Part shown: positions 8,285 through 16,656 of the stretch, one piece after another | How positions within the stretch are numbered: position 1 is the first letter of the stretch | Layout: each line of letters starts with the position of its first letter | Assembly (NCBI RefSeq): GCF_001653755.1 | Contig: NZ_CP015125.1 | Coordinates: 432,001-496,000, forward strand | Reading direction: 5' to 3' | From: Dokdonia donghaensis DSW-1 | GTDB taxonomy: Bacteria; Bacteroidota; Bacteroidia; Flavobacteriales; Flavobacteriaceae | Length of the DNA stretch: 64,000 bases | Notes under the pieces: generated by a model | What the model was told of the DNA's origin: nothing | Databases searched by the model: none | The model's input: the letters and a program-made list of their open reading frames with translations, nothing else | Position numbers and translations under genes: made by a program

Positions 8285-9532
8285 TTAAAACTTTCTGTCT
8301 GGATGGAGCATATCTAAGGTAACACTAGATGTTTTATTATCTATAATTTCTTGGACTAACTTACCTGTACTAGGTCCTAGTGTCCAACCCATCATAGCGT
8401 GACCAGTTGCGATTGTAAGGTTATCACACTTAGCACTTTTACCTATGTACGGCATCCCATCTGCAGATACAGGTCTAAGACCGCACGCAGCGGCTTCCTT
8501 TTCTTGCGATGTAATGCGCACCTTTGGGAAGTACTTGTTTACTCCCTGGGCTATTGCCTCTACTCGTGTTTTATTAATAGTGTGATTAATACCAGCAATC
8601 TCCATAGTTCCGGCAAATCTAGTAAAACCATTCATAGGTGTGATGGCTACTTTTGCTTCGGCAAGTATGGCTGGATAGGTAATTCCGGTGGGAGTTTTAG
8701 TCTGTATGCGATACCCTTTTCCGGCTTGTAGCAGGAGGTTAATATTAAGCTTTCGCGAAAGCGTACTCGTCCAGCTACCAGCAGCTAGCACAAACTCATC
8801 TGCAGTGAGTACTTCTTTATCTGTATGCAAGCTGATTACCTTACTGCCAGCAGTTGTTATATCAAGCACTTTTTCTTTTTGCCTAATAACGACTCCCTCG
8901 CGTAACAAATATGATTTTATCTCCTCCATAAACTCACCGGGTGTACTATGATGGTCACACTCAAAGTAGGAAGCTCCTACTACATCTAGCGCAGTTTCTG
9001 GCATCATTTTCTGTACCTCTTGAGCTGTTATTGTTTTTGCTTGAAGGCCTTCTTTACTTGCGATTTGCACTAACTCATCTTCGTGATGAAGGGCTTTTTC
9101 TGTCTGGCAGAGCATTAACAATCCTTTTTTCTCAATATGAAATGAGAAGCCCTCTTCTTTTTTTATCTGGTGATAGAGATCTCTGCCCATAACCGCCATA
9201 TCTCTCATTACCGGTATGGAGCGATGTACGTGATTTTGATTACAAGACCTATTAAAAGCAAGAGACCATTTTAAGAAGTCTGCATTAAGTCGTGGCTTTA
9301 TATATAGCGGACTCTTTTTATTAAACATCCACTTTACTCCTTGCTTCATAACCCCTGGAGCTGCGAGCGGAATTAAGTGACTGGGCGACATATAACCGGC
9401 GTTTACATAACTGGCTCCATCACTCATTTTAGACTGATCTATAATGGTAACCTGATGTCCAGCCTTGTGTAGAAAATAAGCACAGCTCACTCCTACAATG
9501 CCTCCTCCTATTATGATAATATGCTTTGCCAT
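8285..9532 (-). CDS. D-amino-acid dehydrogenase family FAD oxidoreductase, probable cis-4-hydroxy-D-proline dehydrogenase
   Basis: A DadA/DAO-superfamily flavoprotein of about 415 residues. The N-terminal Rossmann motif IIGGGIVGVSCAYFLHKAGHQVTIID binds FAD, and the C-terminal CGLRPVSADGMPYIGK and TGHAMMGWTLGPSTGKLV stretches are the family's FAD and substrate signatures. Placed between hydroxyproline epimerase and the downstream ATP-grasp gene, it most likely oxidises cis-4-hydroxy-D-proline to 1-pyrroline-4-hydroxy-2-carboxylate, passing electrons to the membrane quinone pool as single-subunit DadA enzymes do. I chose ATG 9532 over an in-frame TTG two codons upstream. A palindrome copy (8746-8765) lies inside the gene and encodes the STLSRKL segment between the FAD region and a beta strand. 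D-amino-acid specificity in general, rather than hydroxyproline, remains possible. Confidence 0.9.
   Translation of the reverse strand: MAKHIIIIGGGIVGVSCAYFLHKAGHQVTIIDQSKMSDGASYVNAGYMSPSHLIPLAAPGVMKQGVKWMFNKKSPLYIKPRLNADFLKWSLAFNRSCNQNHVHRSIPVMRDMAVMGRDLYHQIKKEEGFSFHIEKKGLLMLCQTEKALHHEDELVQIASKEGLQAKTITAQEVQKMMPETALDVVGASYFECDHHSTPGEFMEEIKSYLLREGVVIRQKEKVLDITTAGSKVISLHTDKEVLTADEFVLAAGSWTSTLSRKLNINLLLQAGKGYRIQTKTPTGITYPAILAEAKVAITPMNGFTRFAGTMEIAGINHTINKTRVEAIAQGVNKYFPKVRITSQEKEAAACGLRPVSADGMPYIGKSAKCDNLTIATGHAMMGWTLGPSTGKLVQEIIDNKTSSVTLDMLHPDRKF
8746..8765. repeat. 20-bp palindrome, copy 6, inside a gene
   Basis: 19/20 match within the D-amino-acid dehydrogenase gene; translated as TLSRKL in the TLSRK frame. 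Confidence 0.97.
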
Positions 9533-9553
9533 AGTCAAGACCTTTTGCGTTTT

Positions 9554-10558
9554 CTAAATTACCGAAAATCCGAAAGCATACGGATCTTCTTCATCTATTG
9601 TGATTGTATTATGACCATAAATGCGTGCCCAGCCTTGTATACTGGGGATGACTGCTTTGTACTCCCCCACCACTGTCTCTTGCTCAACACGACCTATAAA
9701 AGTAGAGCCTATAAAACTCTCGTGGGTGTATGCCTGCCCTACCTCTAGCTTTCCTTTTGCATACAGCTGTGCAAGCCTCGCAGAAGTACCAGTACCACAC
9801 GGACTGCGATCTATAGCTTTATCTCCATAAAAAACAGCATTACGCCCATCTGAAGCGGGGTTAATAGTATCACCCGTCCATAGCATATGAGTAACATCTC
9901 TTATGGTTTCATTTTCTGGATGTATAAATGCACTAGGGTATTTCTTATTAATACGCTCTCGCACCACCTGGCTCATCTGGATAATCTGGCTAGCTGTAAA
10001 ATCTTGTACTCCTGTATAGTTTTTTTGAGGGTCAACAATAGCATAATAATTACCTCCATAGGCTACATCAAAGTGTATTATACCCAGCTCTGGACAATCT
10101 ATCTCCAGATCTATAGCAGCGAGATATGATGCTACATTAGTAAGACGTACCCAGTCTACTTTATTCTTAGTTTTTTGGTAAGCAATTTCTACTAGGCCTG
10201 CAGGGGCTTCCATTTTTACTACACCTTCTTTTTTAGGTATAATGAGCCCTTCTTCTATGGCGATTGTTATTGTGCCTATCGTGCCGTGACCGCACATAGG
10301 CAAGCATCCAGATGTCTCAATAAACAAGATAGCAACATCGTTTACAGGGTCGTGAGGAGGGAATAATATACTGCCACTCATCATATCGTGCCCTCTAGGC
10401 TCAAACATCAAGCCCTTGCGTATCCAGTCATATTCTTTTAAAAAATGCTGGCGTTTCTCGCTCATCGTTTTACCCGTAAGTTCTGGACCTCCTTGAGCTA
10501 CCACTCGTACTGGATTACCACACGTATGTGCATCAATACATTTAAAAATATGTTTCAT
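9554..10558 (-). CDS. 4-hydroxyproline 2-epimerase (proline racemase family)
   Basis: A 334-residue proline-racemase-fold enzyme. Both catalytic cysteines are present: C89 in MCGHGTIG and C254 in DRSPCGTGTSARL, which marks a racemase or epimerase; the related trans-3-hydroxyproline dehydratase has Thr at the second position. Proline racemase itself is not excluded by the cysteines, but the surrounding genes supply every other step of the hydroxyproline route, so 4-hydroxyproline epimerase (trans-4-hydroxy-L-proline to cis-4-hydroxy-D-proline) is the best call. ATG 10558 is preferred; GTG one codon upstream is in frame. The gene lies 21 nt upstream of the dehydrogenase gene, and 101 nt after the DUF885 gene, the largest gap in this operon. 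Confidence 0.92.
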   Translation of the reverse strand: MKHIFKCIDAHTCGNPVRVVAQGGPELTGKTMSEKRQHFLKEYDWIRKGLMFEPRGHDMMSGSILFPPHDPVNDVAILFIETSGCLPMCGHGTIGTITIAIEEGLIIPKKEGVVKMEAPAGLVEIAYQKTKNKVDWVRLTNVASYLAAIDLEIDCPELGIIHFDVAYGGNYYAIVDPQKNYTGVQDFTASQIIQMSQVVRERINKKYPSAFIHPENETIRDVTHMLWTGDTINPASDGRNAVFYGDKAIDRSPCGTGTSARLAQLYAKGKLEVGQAYTHESFIGSTFIGRVEQETVVGEYKAVIPSIQGWARIYGHNTITIDEEDPYAFGFSVI

Positions 10559-10659
10559 CACTTATGATTCTCATATGTTTTGACTAGTGTGAGGTTAGCT
10601 ATAAATTAATTAAATTACATAGGGATAAAAGGCATAAATGCTAGCTTAACCCTACACTG

Positions 10660-12372
10660 TCAATTACTTTTTTGTATCCAATCTTTTACTCTTCGGTCTA
10701 AAATAGCCAGAGTTACTGTACCCTGTTCTAAAATAACCTCGTGAAAATCTCTTATATCAAAACGACTGCCCAGCTCTTTTTCTGCAAGCGTTCTTAGTTC
10801 TCTTATTTTGAGTTCACCCATTTTATATGCTAATGCTTGTCCTGGCCAGGATATATATCTATCTGTTTCTGTTTGTATCTCGTGTAATGACAATGCTGTA
10901 TTTTGTGACATAAAGGCTACTACCTCTTCACGAGTCCAAGCTTTTGCGTGTATACCAGTATCTACAACTAACCGGCACGCACGCCACATCTCATAAGTAA
11001 GTTGACCAAAGCGCTCATACGGTGTTGTATACATACCCATCTCTGCTGCCAGATACTCACAATATAAGCCCCAGCCCTCGCCATAGGCATTTACATACAT
11101 ATTACGCCTAAACTGAGGAATACTATCACCTAACTCTTGATTAAGTGCTCCCTGTAGGTGATGACCCGGCACAGCCTCGTGCACAGTAAGCGATGGTAAT
11201 GTGTATAGAGTTCTACTAGGTAAGTCATATGTGTTTACCCAGTAATAACCTGGGCTCGTGCTTCCCTTTGGGCTACCTACATAACGCCCTCCAGTATACT
11301 TAGGCGCAATTGCATCTGGTACTGGTGCTACACCATAGGGCTTGCGTGGCAATGTTTTAAAAAATCTAGGCAGTTGCGCATCTGCACGCTTTGCCATATC
11401 ACGTGCAATCATTAAAAGTTGCTCAGGAGATTTGGCATAAAACTGTTCATCTTCACGCAGGAATTTTAAAAAATCTGCAAAGCTTCCTTTAAAAGCTACT
11501 TCTTTTATAATCTTTTCCATCTCGCTTTTTATGCGAGCAACCTCTTCAAGTCCTTTATTATGAACAGCATCTGCCGTGATATCTAATGTAGTATAATAAT
11601 GTATTCGGTTTTGATAATAGGCGTCTCCATTAGGGGTTTCAGACACTCCTATGGTAGTACGTGTGTTTGGGAAATATTCATTTTCAAAAAAAGCCTTTAC
11701 ACTTTTAAATGCAGGAACTACACTGTTTTCTATAGCTAGCTTTGCTGCAGTTTCTAAAGAATCCTTCTGCTCCTCTGTGATTGATTCTGGAAGATTTAAA
11801 AAAGGTGTGTAATAAAAACTGTCTTTATAATCTGCTACAATTTGTGAGTTGTAGGTACTCTCATATCCCTCAAAAATCACTCGCGGCTGCGACACGCCTT
11901 TTTTTATTCCTTCTCTTAGTAATGGCACATATTGATTTACCACCTCTGGTAAAGCATTTAACTTGTCAAGATACTTTACAGCTTGCTTGTATGAGGTGAT
12001 GGGCCGCACCATATAGTTCCAACTGCTATGAAAACCTGAATCAGACAGTAGCGGATTTAAAAAGCGTTCATACTCATAGTAGTCTACGGTTTCTTGCAGC
12101 TTAAATTTTAATAGCTCGAGCGATATCCTTTCGGTTTCTGACAAGGTTTTTGGCGAGATGGTGTTAAGTTTTTTGAGTTGCGCTTTCGCGAAAGCGGACT
12201 CCTTCTCAAATCGCTCTTTTGAAAACACCCCAAGTGGATGCAATTGCTTGCTACCCTCGTTCCATTTAAAACTTTGTGACGCCTCAATACATTGCTTGAG
12301 CTGCTCTGTAGCAGTTTGTGCAATAGTCGTTATAGACATAAAAAAGGCCATCACCCACACTAAATATCTCAT
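10660..12372 (-). CDS. DUF885 family predicted zinc metallopeptidase, exported
   Basis: A 570-residue DUF885 protein with an N-terminal signal peptide (MRYLVWVMAFFMSITTIAQ). The zinc-peptidase motif HEAVPGHHLQ lies near residue 398, followed by the downstream E-rich YGEGWGLYCEYLAAEMG helix that supplies another ligand in this M-clan family. Such proteins are predicted periplasmic peptidases or lipoproteins. In this operon (1 nt after the aldehyde dehydrogenase stop codon) it could release hydroxyproline from collagen-type peptides outside the inner membrane; that is inference. A palindrome copy inside the gene (12179-12198) encodes SAFAKA in the N-terminal helical region. The chain is full length compared with family members of about 550-600 residues. 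Confidence 0.88.
   Translation of the reverse strand: MRYLVWVMAFFMSITTIAQTATEQLKQCIEASQSFKWNEGSKQLHPLGVFSKERFEKESAFAKAQLKKLNTISPKTLSETERISLELLKFKLQETVDYYEYERFLNPLLSDSGFHSSWNYMVRPITSYKQAVKYLDKLNALPEVVNQYVPLLREGIKKGVSQPRVIFEGYESTYNSQIVADYKDSFYYTPFLNLPESITEEQKDSLETAAKLAIENSVVPAFKSVKAFFENEYFPNTRTTIGVSETPNGDAYYQNRIHYYTTLDITADAVHNKGLEEVARIKSEMEKIIKEVAFKGSFADFLKFLREDEQFYAKSPEQLLMIARDMAKRADAQLPRFFKTLPRKPYGVAPVPDAIAPKYTGGRYVGSPKGSTSPGYYWVNTYDLPSRTLYTLPSLTVHEAVPGHHLQGALNQELGDSIPQFRRNMYVNAYGEGWGLYCEYLAAEMGMYTTPYERFGQLTYEMWRACRLVVDTGIHAKAWTREEVVAFMSQNTALSLHEIQTETDRYISWPGQALAYKMGELKIRELRTLAEKELGSRFDIRDFHEVILEQGTVTLAILDRRVKDWIQKSN
12179..12198. repeat. 20-bp palindrome, copy 7, inside a gene
   Basis: 18/20 match within the DUF885 gene; translated as SAFAKA in the AFAKA frame. 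Confidence 0.96.
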
Positions 12373-12373
12373 A

Positions 12374-13870
12374 TTATTTTAAATAATCTGGCAATAGAGC
12401 CGTTGGAAAATCTTGAAAACTAAAAGGCCTCACCCATCTCATAATACTATGGTTACCCACTGCCGTAAACCTACTATCTGTACTTGCGGGATAAGGACCT
12501 CCGTGTGTCATCCCATCTACCACAGCAACACCAGTAGGCACACCGTTATATATAATGCGACCCACTTTGCTTTGTAATGCTAGTGTAATGTCCTGTAGGG
12601 CTATAGTCTCGCTATCTTCTGCAATTATTGTGGCGGTAAGTTGCCCCTCAAGACTGTTTATTATATTAAGAAGCTCATTTTTATCTTCTGCAAGTACAAC
12701 CATAGAAAATGGTCCAAATACCTCTTTATGTAGTGTCTTATTTGCGATAAAAGAAGTTCCATCTACTACGGCTAGTGCTGCAGTGGTATGGTTAGGTTTT
12801 GATGAAGATCCTACTACTTTAAGAGATACACTCTCTTGTGCTTTTATCTCATTTTTACTTTTCTCATATCCTTCTTGTATGCGAGTATGAAGCATACAGC
12901 CACCGGGAGTGGCCTCAAGATGTTTTGCTAGAATTTCTATAAAGTGTGTTGTCTCCTCGCTCTTTACTGTTATAATAAGCCCTGGATTTGTGCAAAACTG
13001 TCCTACGCCTTGCGTGATAGAAGCGGTATAGGTCTCGGCTATTTGACCTGCTCTTTTTGAGATTGCCTGTTGTGTTATTACAACTGGATTAATACTTCCC
13101 ATCTCTGCAAAAACCGGAATAGGAGTCTCTCTAGCTGCAGCAAGATTGTATAATGCTCTCCCTGCGTGGTGACTACCTGTAAAACCTACTGCTGCTATAC
13201 CCTTATGTTTTACAAGTTGCTCTCCTACCTCTTTACCACTACTATTAAGGTTAGAAAAGACACCTTCTGGCATTGCCGTCTTTTGTGCTGCTTTTGTTAT
13301 TGCTGTCGCCACCATCTCACCTGTGCCGGCGTGCATAGGGTGCGATTTTACAATTACTGGGCATCCTGCTGCAAGTGCACTTGCCGTATCTCCTCCAGCG
13401 GTAGAAAATGCCAGTGGAAAGTTACTAGCACCAAAAACAACTACTGGCCCCAGCGGTATGTATGTCTTTTTTAAATTACCACCTTCATCTTGTAATAACG
13501 GTAGCCTCCAAGTGTCATTTTTTACAAGCTCTGCAAACATTCTTAGTTGGCCTAGCATTCTACCCCTTTCGCCTTGAGCGCGCCCTTCTGGGAGACCACT
13601 CTCTTGCATATACATAGTTATAAGGTCTGAGCCTAATGCCTCAATCTCATCTGCAATGGCGTTTAAAAAGCTTGCGCGTTTTACACCAGGGAGTTTACTA
13701 TATGTACTAAAGGCGTGAGCTGCTAGGCTACAAGCCTCATCTATTTCTAACTGGGTGGCTTCATAAAAAACTGTTGGGTTATCGCTATTGGTCACGGGGT
13801 TTGCCGTCTTGTACTTTTTTGCCCCCTCTGCAGATTGTTTATACCCTATTTGATTTTTACCTGTAATCAT
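12374..13870 (-). CDS. 2-oxoglutarate semialdehyde (2,5-dioxovalerate) dehydrogenase
   Basis: A 498-residue aldehyde dehydrogenase. Catalytic C293 (GVGQFCTNPG), general-base E256 (VFAEMGSINPV), cofactor stretch GPVVVFGASNFPLAF and GFTGSHHAGRAL are all present; the sequence style, with a short N-terminus and NPVV after the glutamate, is that of 2,5-dioxovalerate dehydrogenases rather than betaine or succinate-semialdehyde types. It would catalyse the final step of hydroxyproline degradation, producing 2-oxoglutarate with NAD(P)+. Its ATG overlaps the stop of the DUF1272 gene in TAATG (13868-13872), so the two are translationally coupled, and the DUF885 gene begins 1 nt after its stop. The family also serves glucarate and arabinose oxidation, but the DapA-like neighbour with the epimerase favours hydroxyproline. 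Confidence 0.93.
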   Translation of the reverse strand: MITGKNQIGYKQSAEGAKKYKTANPVTNSDNPTVFYEATQLEIDEACSLAAHAFSTYSKLPGVKRASFLNAIADEIEALGSDLITMYMQESGLPEGRAQGERGRMLGQLRMFAELVKNDTWRLPLLQDEGGNLKKTYIPLGPVVVFGASNFPLAFSTAGGDTASALAAGCPVIVKSHPMHAGTGEMVATAITKAAQKTAMPEGVFSNLNSSGKEVGEQLVKHKGIAAVGFTGSHHAGRALYNLAAARETPIPVFAEMGSINPVVITQQAISKRAGQIAETYTASITQGVGQFCTNPGLIITVKSEETTHFIEILAKHLEATPGGCMLHTRIQEGYEKSKNEIKAQESVSLKVVGSSSKPNHTTAALAVVDGTSFIANKTLHKEVFGPFSMVVLAEDKNELLNIINSLEGQLTATIIAEDSETIALQDITLALQSKVGRIIYNGVPTGVAVVDGMTHGGPYPASTDSRFTAVGNHSIMRWVRPFSFQDFPTALLPDYLK

Positions 13871-14133
13871 TATGCTTTTATGGTTTTATGGTGCGCTACA
13901 ATAGCTACTGGTTTATGAACCACGGTTGTAGATGCTGGATATTTTATTAATAACTCTTTAGGCCTAACGGGACGTTTTTCAAATCCTCCACCACAGTTAG
14001 GACATACTTCTTTTAATAGCTCTGTGACACAAGTAATACAAAAAGTACACTCAAAGCTACAAATCATTGCCTCACCAGATTCTGGTGACAAGGGCACATT
14101 ACAATGTTCACAAGAAGATCTTAGCGCAAGCAT
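13870..14133 (-). CDS. DUF1272 small cysteine-rich protein
   Basis: An 87-residue protein of the DUF1272 family. It starts with LRSSCEHCNVPL and carries paired cysteines (CEHC, CSFECTFCITC, CPNCGGGF) that would bind zinc in a treble-clef or ribbon-like fold; the tail from about residue 55 is basic and proline-containing and is probably flexible. Function is unknown. It is translationally coupled at both ends: its ATG overlaps the stop of the upstream DapA-like gene (TAATG at 14131-14135) and its own stop overlaps the aldehyde dehydrogenase start. Such tight insertion between two consecutive pathway enzymes argues for a role tied to hydroxyproline use, for example a regulator or metal chaperone, but this is inference only. 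Confidence 0.85.
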   Translation of the reverse strand: MLALRSSCEHCNVPLSPESGEAMICSFECTFCITCVTELLKEVCPNCGGGFEKRPVRPKELLIKYPASTTVVHKPVAIVAHHKTIKA

Positions 14134-15047
14134 TAAAGATTTTTATAGTTAGGTAACGTAGGCCTTGTGGCTATTCCTTCTGTTATAATCTTGAGCACGT
14201 GCTCTCTTTCTTCTCCAAAAAGCGGTAACCTAGGTGCTCGCACATTTTCTGTACCTATACCTGTATGTACCTCGGCGAGTTTTATGTTTTGTACTAATTT
14301 AGGATTTATATCTAACTCTAGTAAGGGCAAAAACCACCTATAGATAGCAAGTGCTTCTTGTATCTTTCCTGCTTTTTGTAACTCGTAAATAGCGACCGTT
14401 TCTCCTGGAAAAGCACATACAAGTCCTGCTACCCAACCATCTGCACCCATAAGTAATGACTCTAGAGCAAGTGTATCTACACCTGTCATAATTTTAAGCC
14501 TATCGCCAAAGTTAATTTTAATGCGCGTCACGTTTGATATATCTCTTGTACTCTCCTTAACTGCTTGTATGTTATCGTGTTTTAGTAACACCTCAAACAT
14601 TGCTAAGGAAACCTCAATTTTATAATCTACAGGGTTGTTATAAATCATAATGGGCAGTTTTGTACTACTAGCCACGTCACTAAAGTACTGTATTACCTCT
14701 TGATCTCCCGCCTTATATCGCATAGGTGGCAACATCATAAGGCCGCTTGCACCGTCGTCTTCTGCCTTTTGAGCAGCGGCAATAGCGCCCTTTGTAGACT
14801 GCTCTGCTATATTTATCATCACAGGCACTTTACCATCTACATAAGCCACGGTCTCTTTTGTAAGTGTGCGCTTCTCGTGATCTTCTAGCGTACTTGCTTC
14901 TCCTAGCGTACCTCCTAGTACTATGCCGTGTACTCCAGCATCAAGTTGTACTTTTATGTTTGTTTTAAATGCTGGTATATCCAGCTCATCAGTATCAGTA
15001 AACTTGGTTGTAACAGCTGGCATTACACCTTTCCACTCTATCGCCAT
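14133..15047 (-). CDS. DapA-family lyase, probable 1-pyrroline-4-hydroxy-2-carboxylate deaminase
   Basis: A 304-residue (beta/alpha)8 lyase of the dihydrodipicolinate synthase superfamily. The Schiff-base lysine K164 (IQAVKESTRD) and catalytic Y136 (PIMIYNNPV) are in place, as is the GGTLGEASTLE entry loop (residues 45-55) that replaces GTTGE of true DapA. In the hydroxyproline route this family converts 1-pyrroline-4-hydroxy-2-carboxylate to 2-oxoglutarate semialdehyde with loss of ammonia. It is the first gene of the minus-strand operon; a consensus -7 box (TATCTTTG) lies at 15064-15071, giving a leader of about 11 nt. A divergent AraC gene begins 132 nt away. N-acetylneuraminate lyase or DapA functions are less likely given the neighbours. 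Confidence 0.92.
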   Translation of the reverse strand: MAIEWKGVMPAVTTKFTDTDELDIPAFKTNIKVQLDAGVHGIVLGGTLGEASTLEDHEKRTLTKETVAYVDGKVPVMINIAEQSTKGAIAAAQKAEDDGASGLMMLPPMRYKAGDQEVIQYFSDVASSTKLPIMIYNNPVDYKIEVSLAMFEVLLKHDNIQAVKESTRDISNVTRIKINFGDRLKIMTGVDTLALESLLMGADGWVAGLVCAFPGETVAIYELQKAGKIQEALAIYRWFLPLLELDINPKLVQNIKLAEVHTGIGTENVRAPRLPLFGEEREHVLKIITEGIATRPTLPNYKNL

Positions 15048-15063
15048 ACTTTAAATTTTTTAT

Positions 15064-15071
15064 CAAAGATA
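15064..15071 (-). promoter_or_regulatory. -7 box of the hydroxyproline operon
   Basis: TATCTTTG on the minus strand, full match to TAnnTTTG, 16 nt from the first gene. The rest of the 132-nt divergent region would hold the AraC binding site; weak -33 fits activator dependence. Confidence 0.7.
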
Positions 15072-15167
15072 GCCGTACGACAACCTCTAGATTAAATACT
15101 GTTTTATCCATTACTGACTGTATATTATCCAAATATTAAGCTCTTATGTCATTATCAAGCAAAAAAG

Positions 15168-15175
15168 TATCTTAG
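15168..15175 (+). promoter_or_regulatory. -7 box of the AraC-type gene
   Basis: TATCTTAG, 7/8 match, ending 4 nt before the ATG; predicts a leaderless mRNA. Confidence 0.5.
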
Positions 15176-15179
15176 CTCT

Positions 15180-16007
15180 ATGAAAGTGCTGCCTTTTAAG
15201 ATACCCAAGCCCACTAATGCTGCCATACTTTTTCAAGTTGATGAAGGCGTGTTATACAACTCGCTTCATAATCACGAAGAGGTGCAAATAAGTTTTATAA
15301 AGGAGGGGTCTGGGACACTCTTTGCGGGAGATGCCATCCATTCTTTTGCAAAGGGAGACATTATAGTTTTGGGTAGTCACCAGCCGCACGTTTTTAATAG
15401 CGATGGTAAGCAGGCGAAAATGCATACGATGTTTTTTAGTCTTGCCTCCTTTGGAGATACATTTTTGGCACTAGATGAGGGCAAAGGGATTGTAGATTTT
15501 TACGCTTTCGCGAAAGCGGGATTTAAAACCTCCATAACACCAGATATCGCTGCGCTTTTTAACTACATCGCTACAGCGAAAGGTATCTATAAACTGGGCT
15601 ATTTTATAGATATTATAACCGCGCTCAAAGTCGCAAAGCACACTCCCCTATCTGAATTTATATACGAACGCCATATCTCTGAAAAAGATGGAAAGCGTAT
15701 GAGCGCCATCTTTGACTTTACCTTAAGCAACTATCACCAAGACATTACTCTAGCACAACTTGCCGCTCTCACAGCACTCACGCCACACGGGTTTTGTAAA
15801 TATTTTAAACAGCGCACAAATAAGACGTATTTTACATTTCTTACAGAAGTACGTATCTCAAAGGCCTGTACTTATCTCGCTACAGATAGCGATCTTACCA
15901 TAGGTACCATAGCAGACCTATGCGGCTATAAAACCCTATCTCATTTTAATAAAAGCTTTAAATCTATAAAAGGAATTACTCCCACAGTTTTTAGAAAAGC
16001 CAAATGA
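15180..16007 (+). CDS. AraC-family transcriptional regulator, probable hydroxyproline operon activator
   Basis: A 275-residue AraC/XylS regulator. Residues 1-100 form a cupin ligand domain (HNHEEVQISFIKEGSGTLFAGD, FAKGDIIVLGSHQPHVF); residues about 175-275 hold the double helix-turn-helix, ending with GTIADLCGYKTLSHFNKSFKSIKGITPTVFRK, the classical second HTH. It is divergent from the hydroxyproline operon with 132 nt between, so it very probably controls it, with hydroxyproline or an intermediate as ligand. A -7-like box (TATCTTAG, 15168-15175) ends 4 nt before the ATG, predicting a leaderless mRNA. A palindrome copy (15501-15520) inside the gene encodes YAFAKAG at the junction after the cupin domain. 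Confidence 0.9.
   Translation: MKVLPFKIPKPTNAAILFQVDEGVLYNSLHNHEEVQISFIKEGSGTLFAGDAIHSFAKGDIIVLGSHQPHVFNSDGKQAKMHTMFFSLASFGDTFLALDEGKGIVDFYAFAKAGFKTSITPDIAALFNYIATAKGIYKLGYFIDIITALKVAKHTPLSEFIYERHISEKDGKRMSAIFDFTLSNYHQDITLAQLAALTALTPHGFCKYFKQRTNKTYFTFLTEVRISKACTYLATDSDLTIGTIADLCGYKTLSHFNKSFKSIKGITPTVFRKAK
15501..15520. repeat. 20-bp palindrome, copy 8, inside a gene
   Basis: 18/20 match within the AraC-type gene; translated as YAFAKAG in the AFAKA frame. Confidence 0.96.
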
Positions 16008-16074
16008 TATATCTCTAATCTAGGCGCTTGTGTTTTTTATAATTATCTTAAGACGATAAAGTGTTAAATACACA

Positions 16075-16082
16075 TATCTTTA
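16075..16082 (+). promoter_or_regulatory. -7 box of the RR-kinase-RR operon
   Basis: TATCTTTA, 7/8 match, 25 nt before the first ATG. Confidence 0.5.
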
Positions 16083-16107
16083 CGTTAACAACCAAGACCA
16101 CATACAG

Positions 16108-16656
16108 ATGATAGATACTCCTCTGCGCATACTTATTGTAGAAGACTTAGTGTCTGACGCATTTTTAGTCCAGAAGCAAATAAAGAAGTTTTGCACAAAT
16201 GTAGAAATAAGTATTTCTGATAAGGAACTCTCGCTTGCGGTGGCTCTTAAGCAGTTTTTACCAGACATCGTGATAAGTGATTTTAACCTCGAGGGTTTTA
16301 CGGGCTTTGACGTTATAAAACAGGTAAAAGAATTTAATAAAGAGATTCCAGTTATTATCATCACTGGAAATCTTAATAATGAAGAAAAAGCCGCCGAACT
16401 TATTATGAGTGGCGCTTCTGGTTTTTTCTTAAAAGAAAATCTCCAGAATTTACAGCAAAAATTGCTCCCTCTTTTTGAAAAATTTATTTCAGAAAAGCAA
16501 GACCTTATTAAACGCCTAGAGAGACAACGCGAGAAAGATGCAAGAGAAAAAGAGCTTACAGATTATCTACGCCACCACGATTTTGAAGCCTATGAGCATA
16601 AGGAAGCCATTCTATCACTTAAAGAAAAAGTACTTAAGCTTTTATCACTAGACTAA
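16108..16656 (+). CDS. Response regulator, receiver domain with C-terminal coiled coil
   Basis: A 182-residue protein. Residues 6-125 form a receiver domain (ILIVEDLVSD, acceptor D58 in VISDFNLEG, ITGNLNNEE, and GFFLKENL with the conserved Lys). The rest (about 130-182) is a charged helix rich in Lys, Glu and Arg (LIKRLERQREKDAREKE) with no DNA-binding fold, so it may interact with the adjacent kinase rather than with DNA. It begins a three-gene signalling operon; the kinase ATG overlaps its stop in TAATG (16654-16658). A -7 box (TATCTTTA) lies at 16075-16082, 25 nt before the ATG. Confidence 0.88.
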   Translation: MIDTPLRILIVEDLVSDAFLVQKQIKKFCTNVEISISDKELSLAVALKQFLPDIVISDFNLEGFTGFDVIKQVKEFNKEIPVIIITGNLNNEEKAAELIMSGASGFFLKENLQNLQQKLLPLFEKFISEKQDLIKRLERQREKDAREKELTDYLRHHDFEAYEHKEAILSLKEKVLKLLSLD

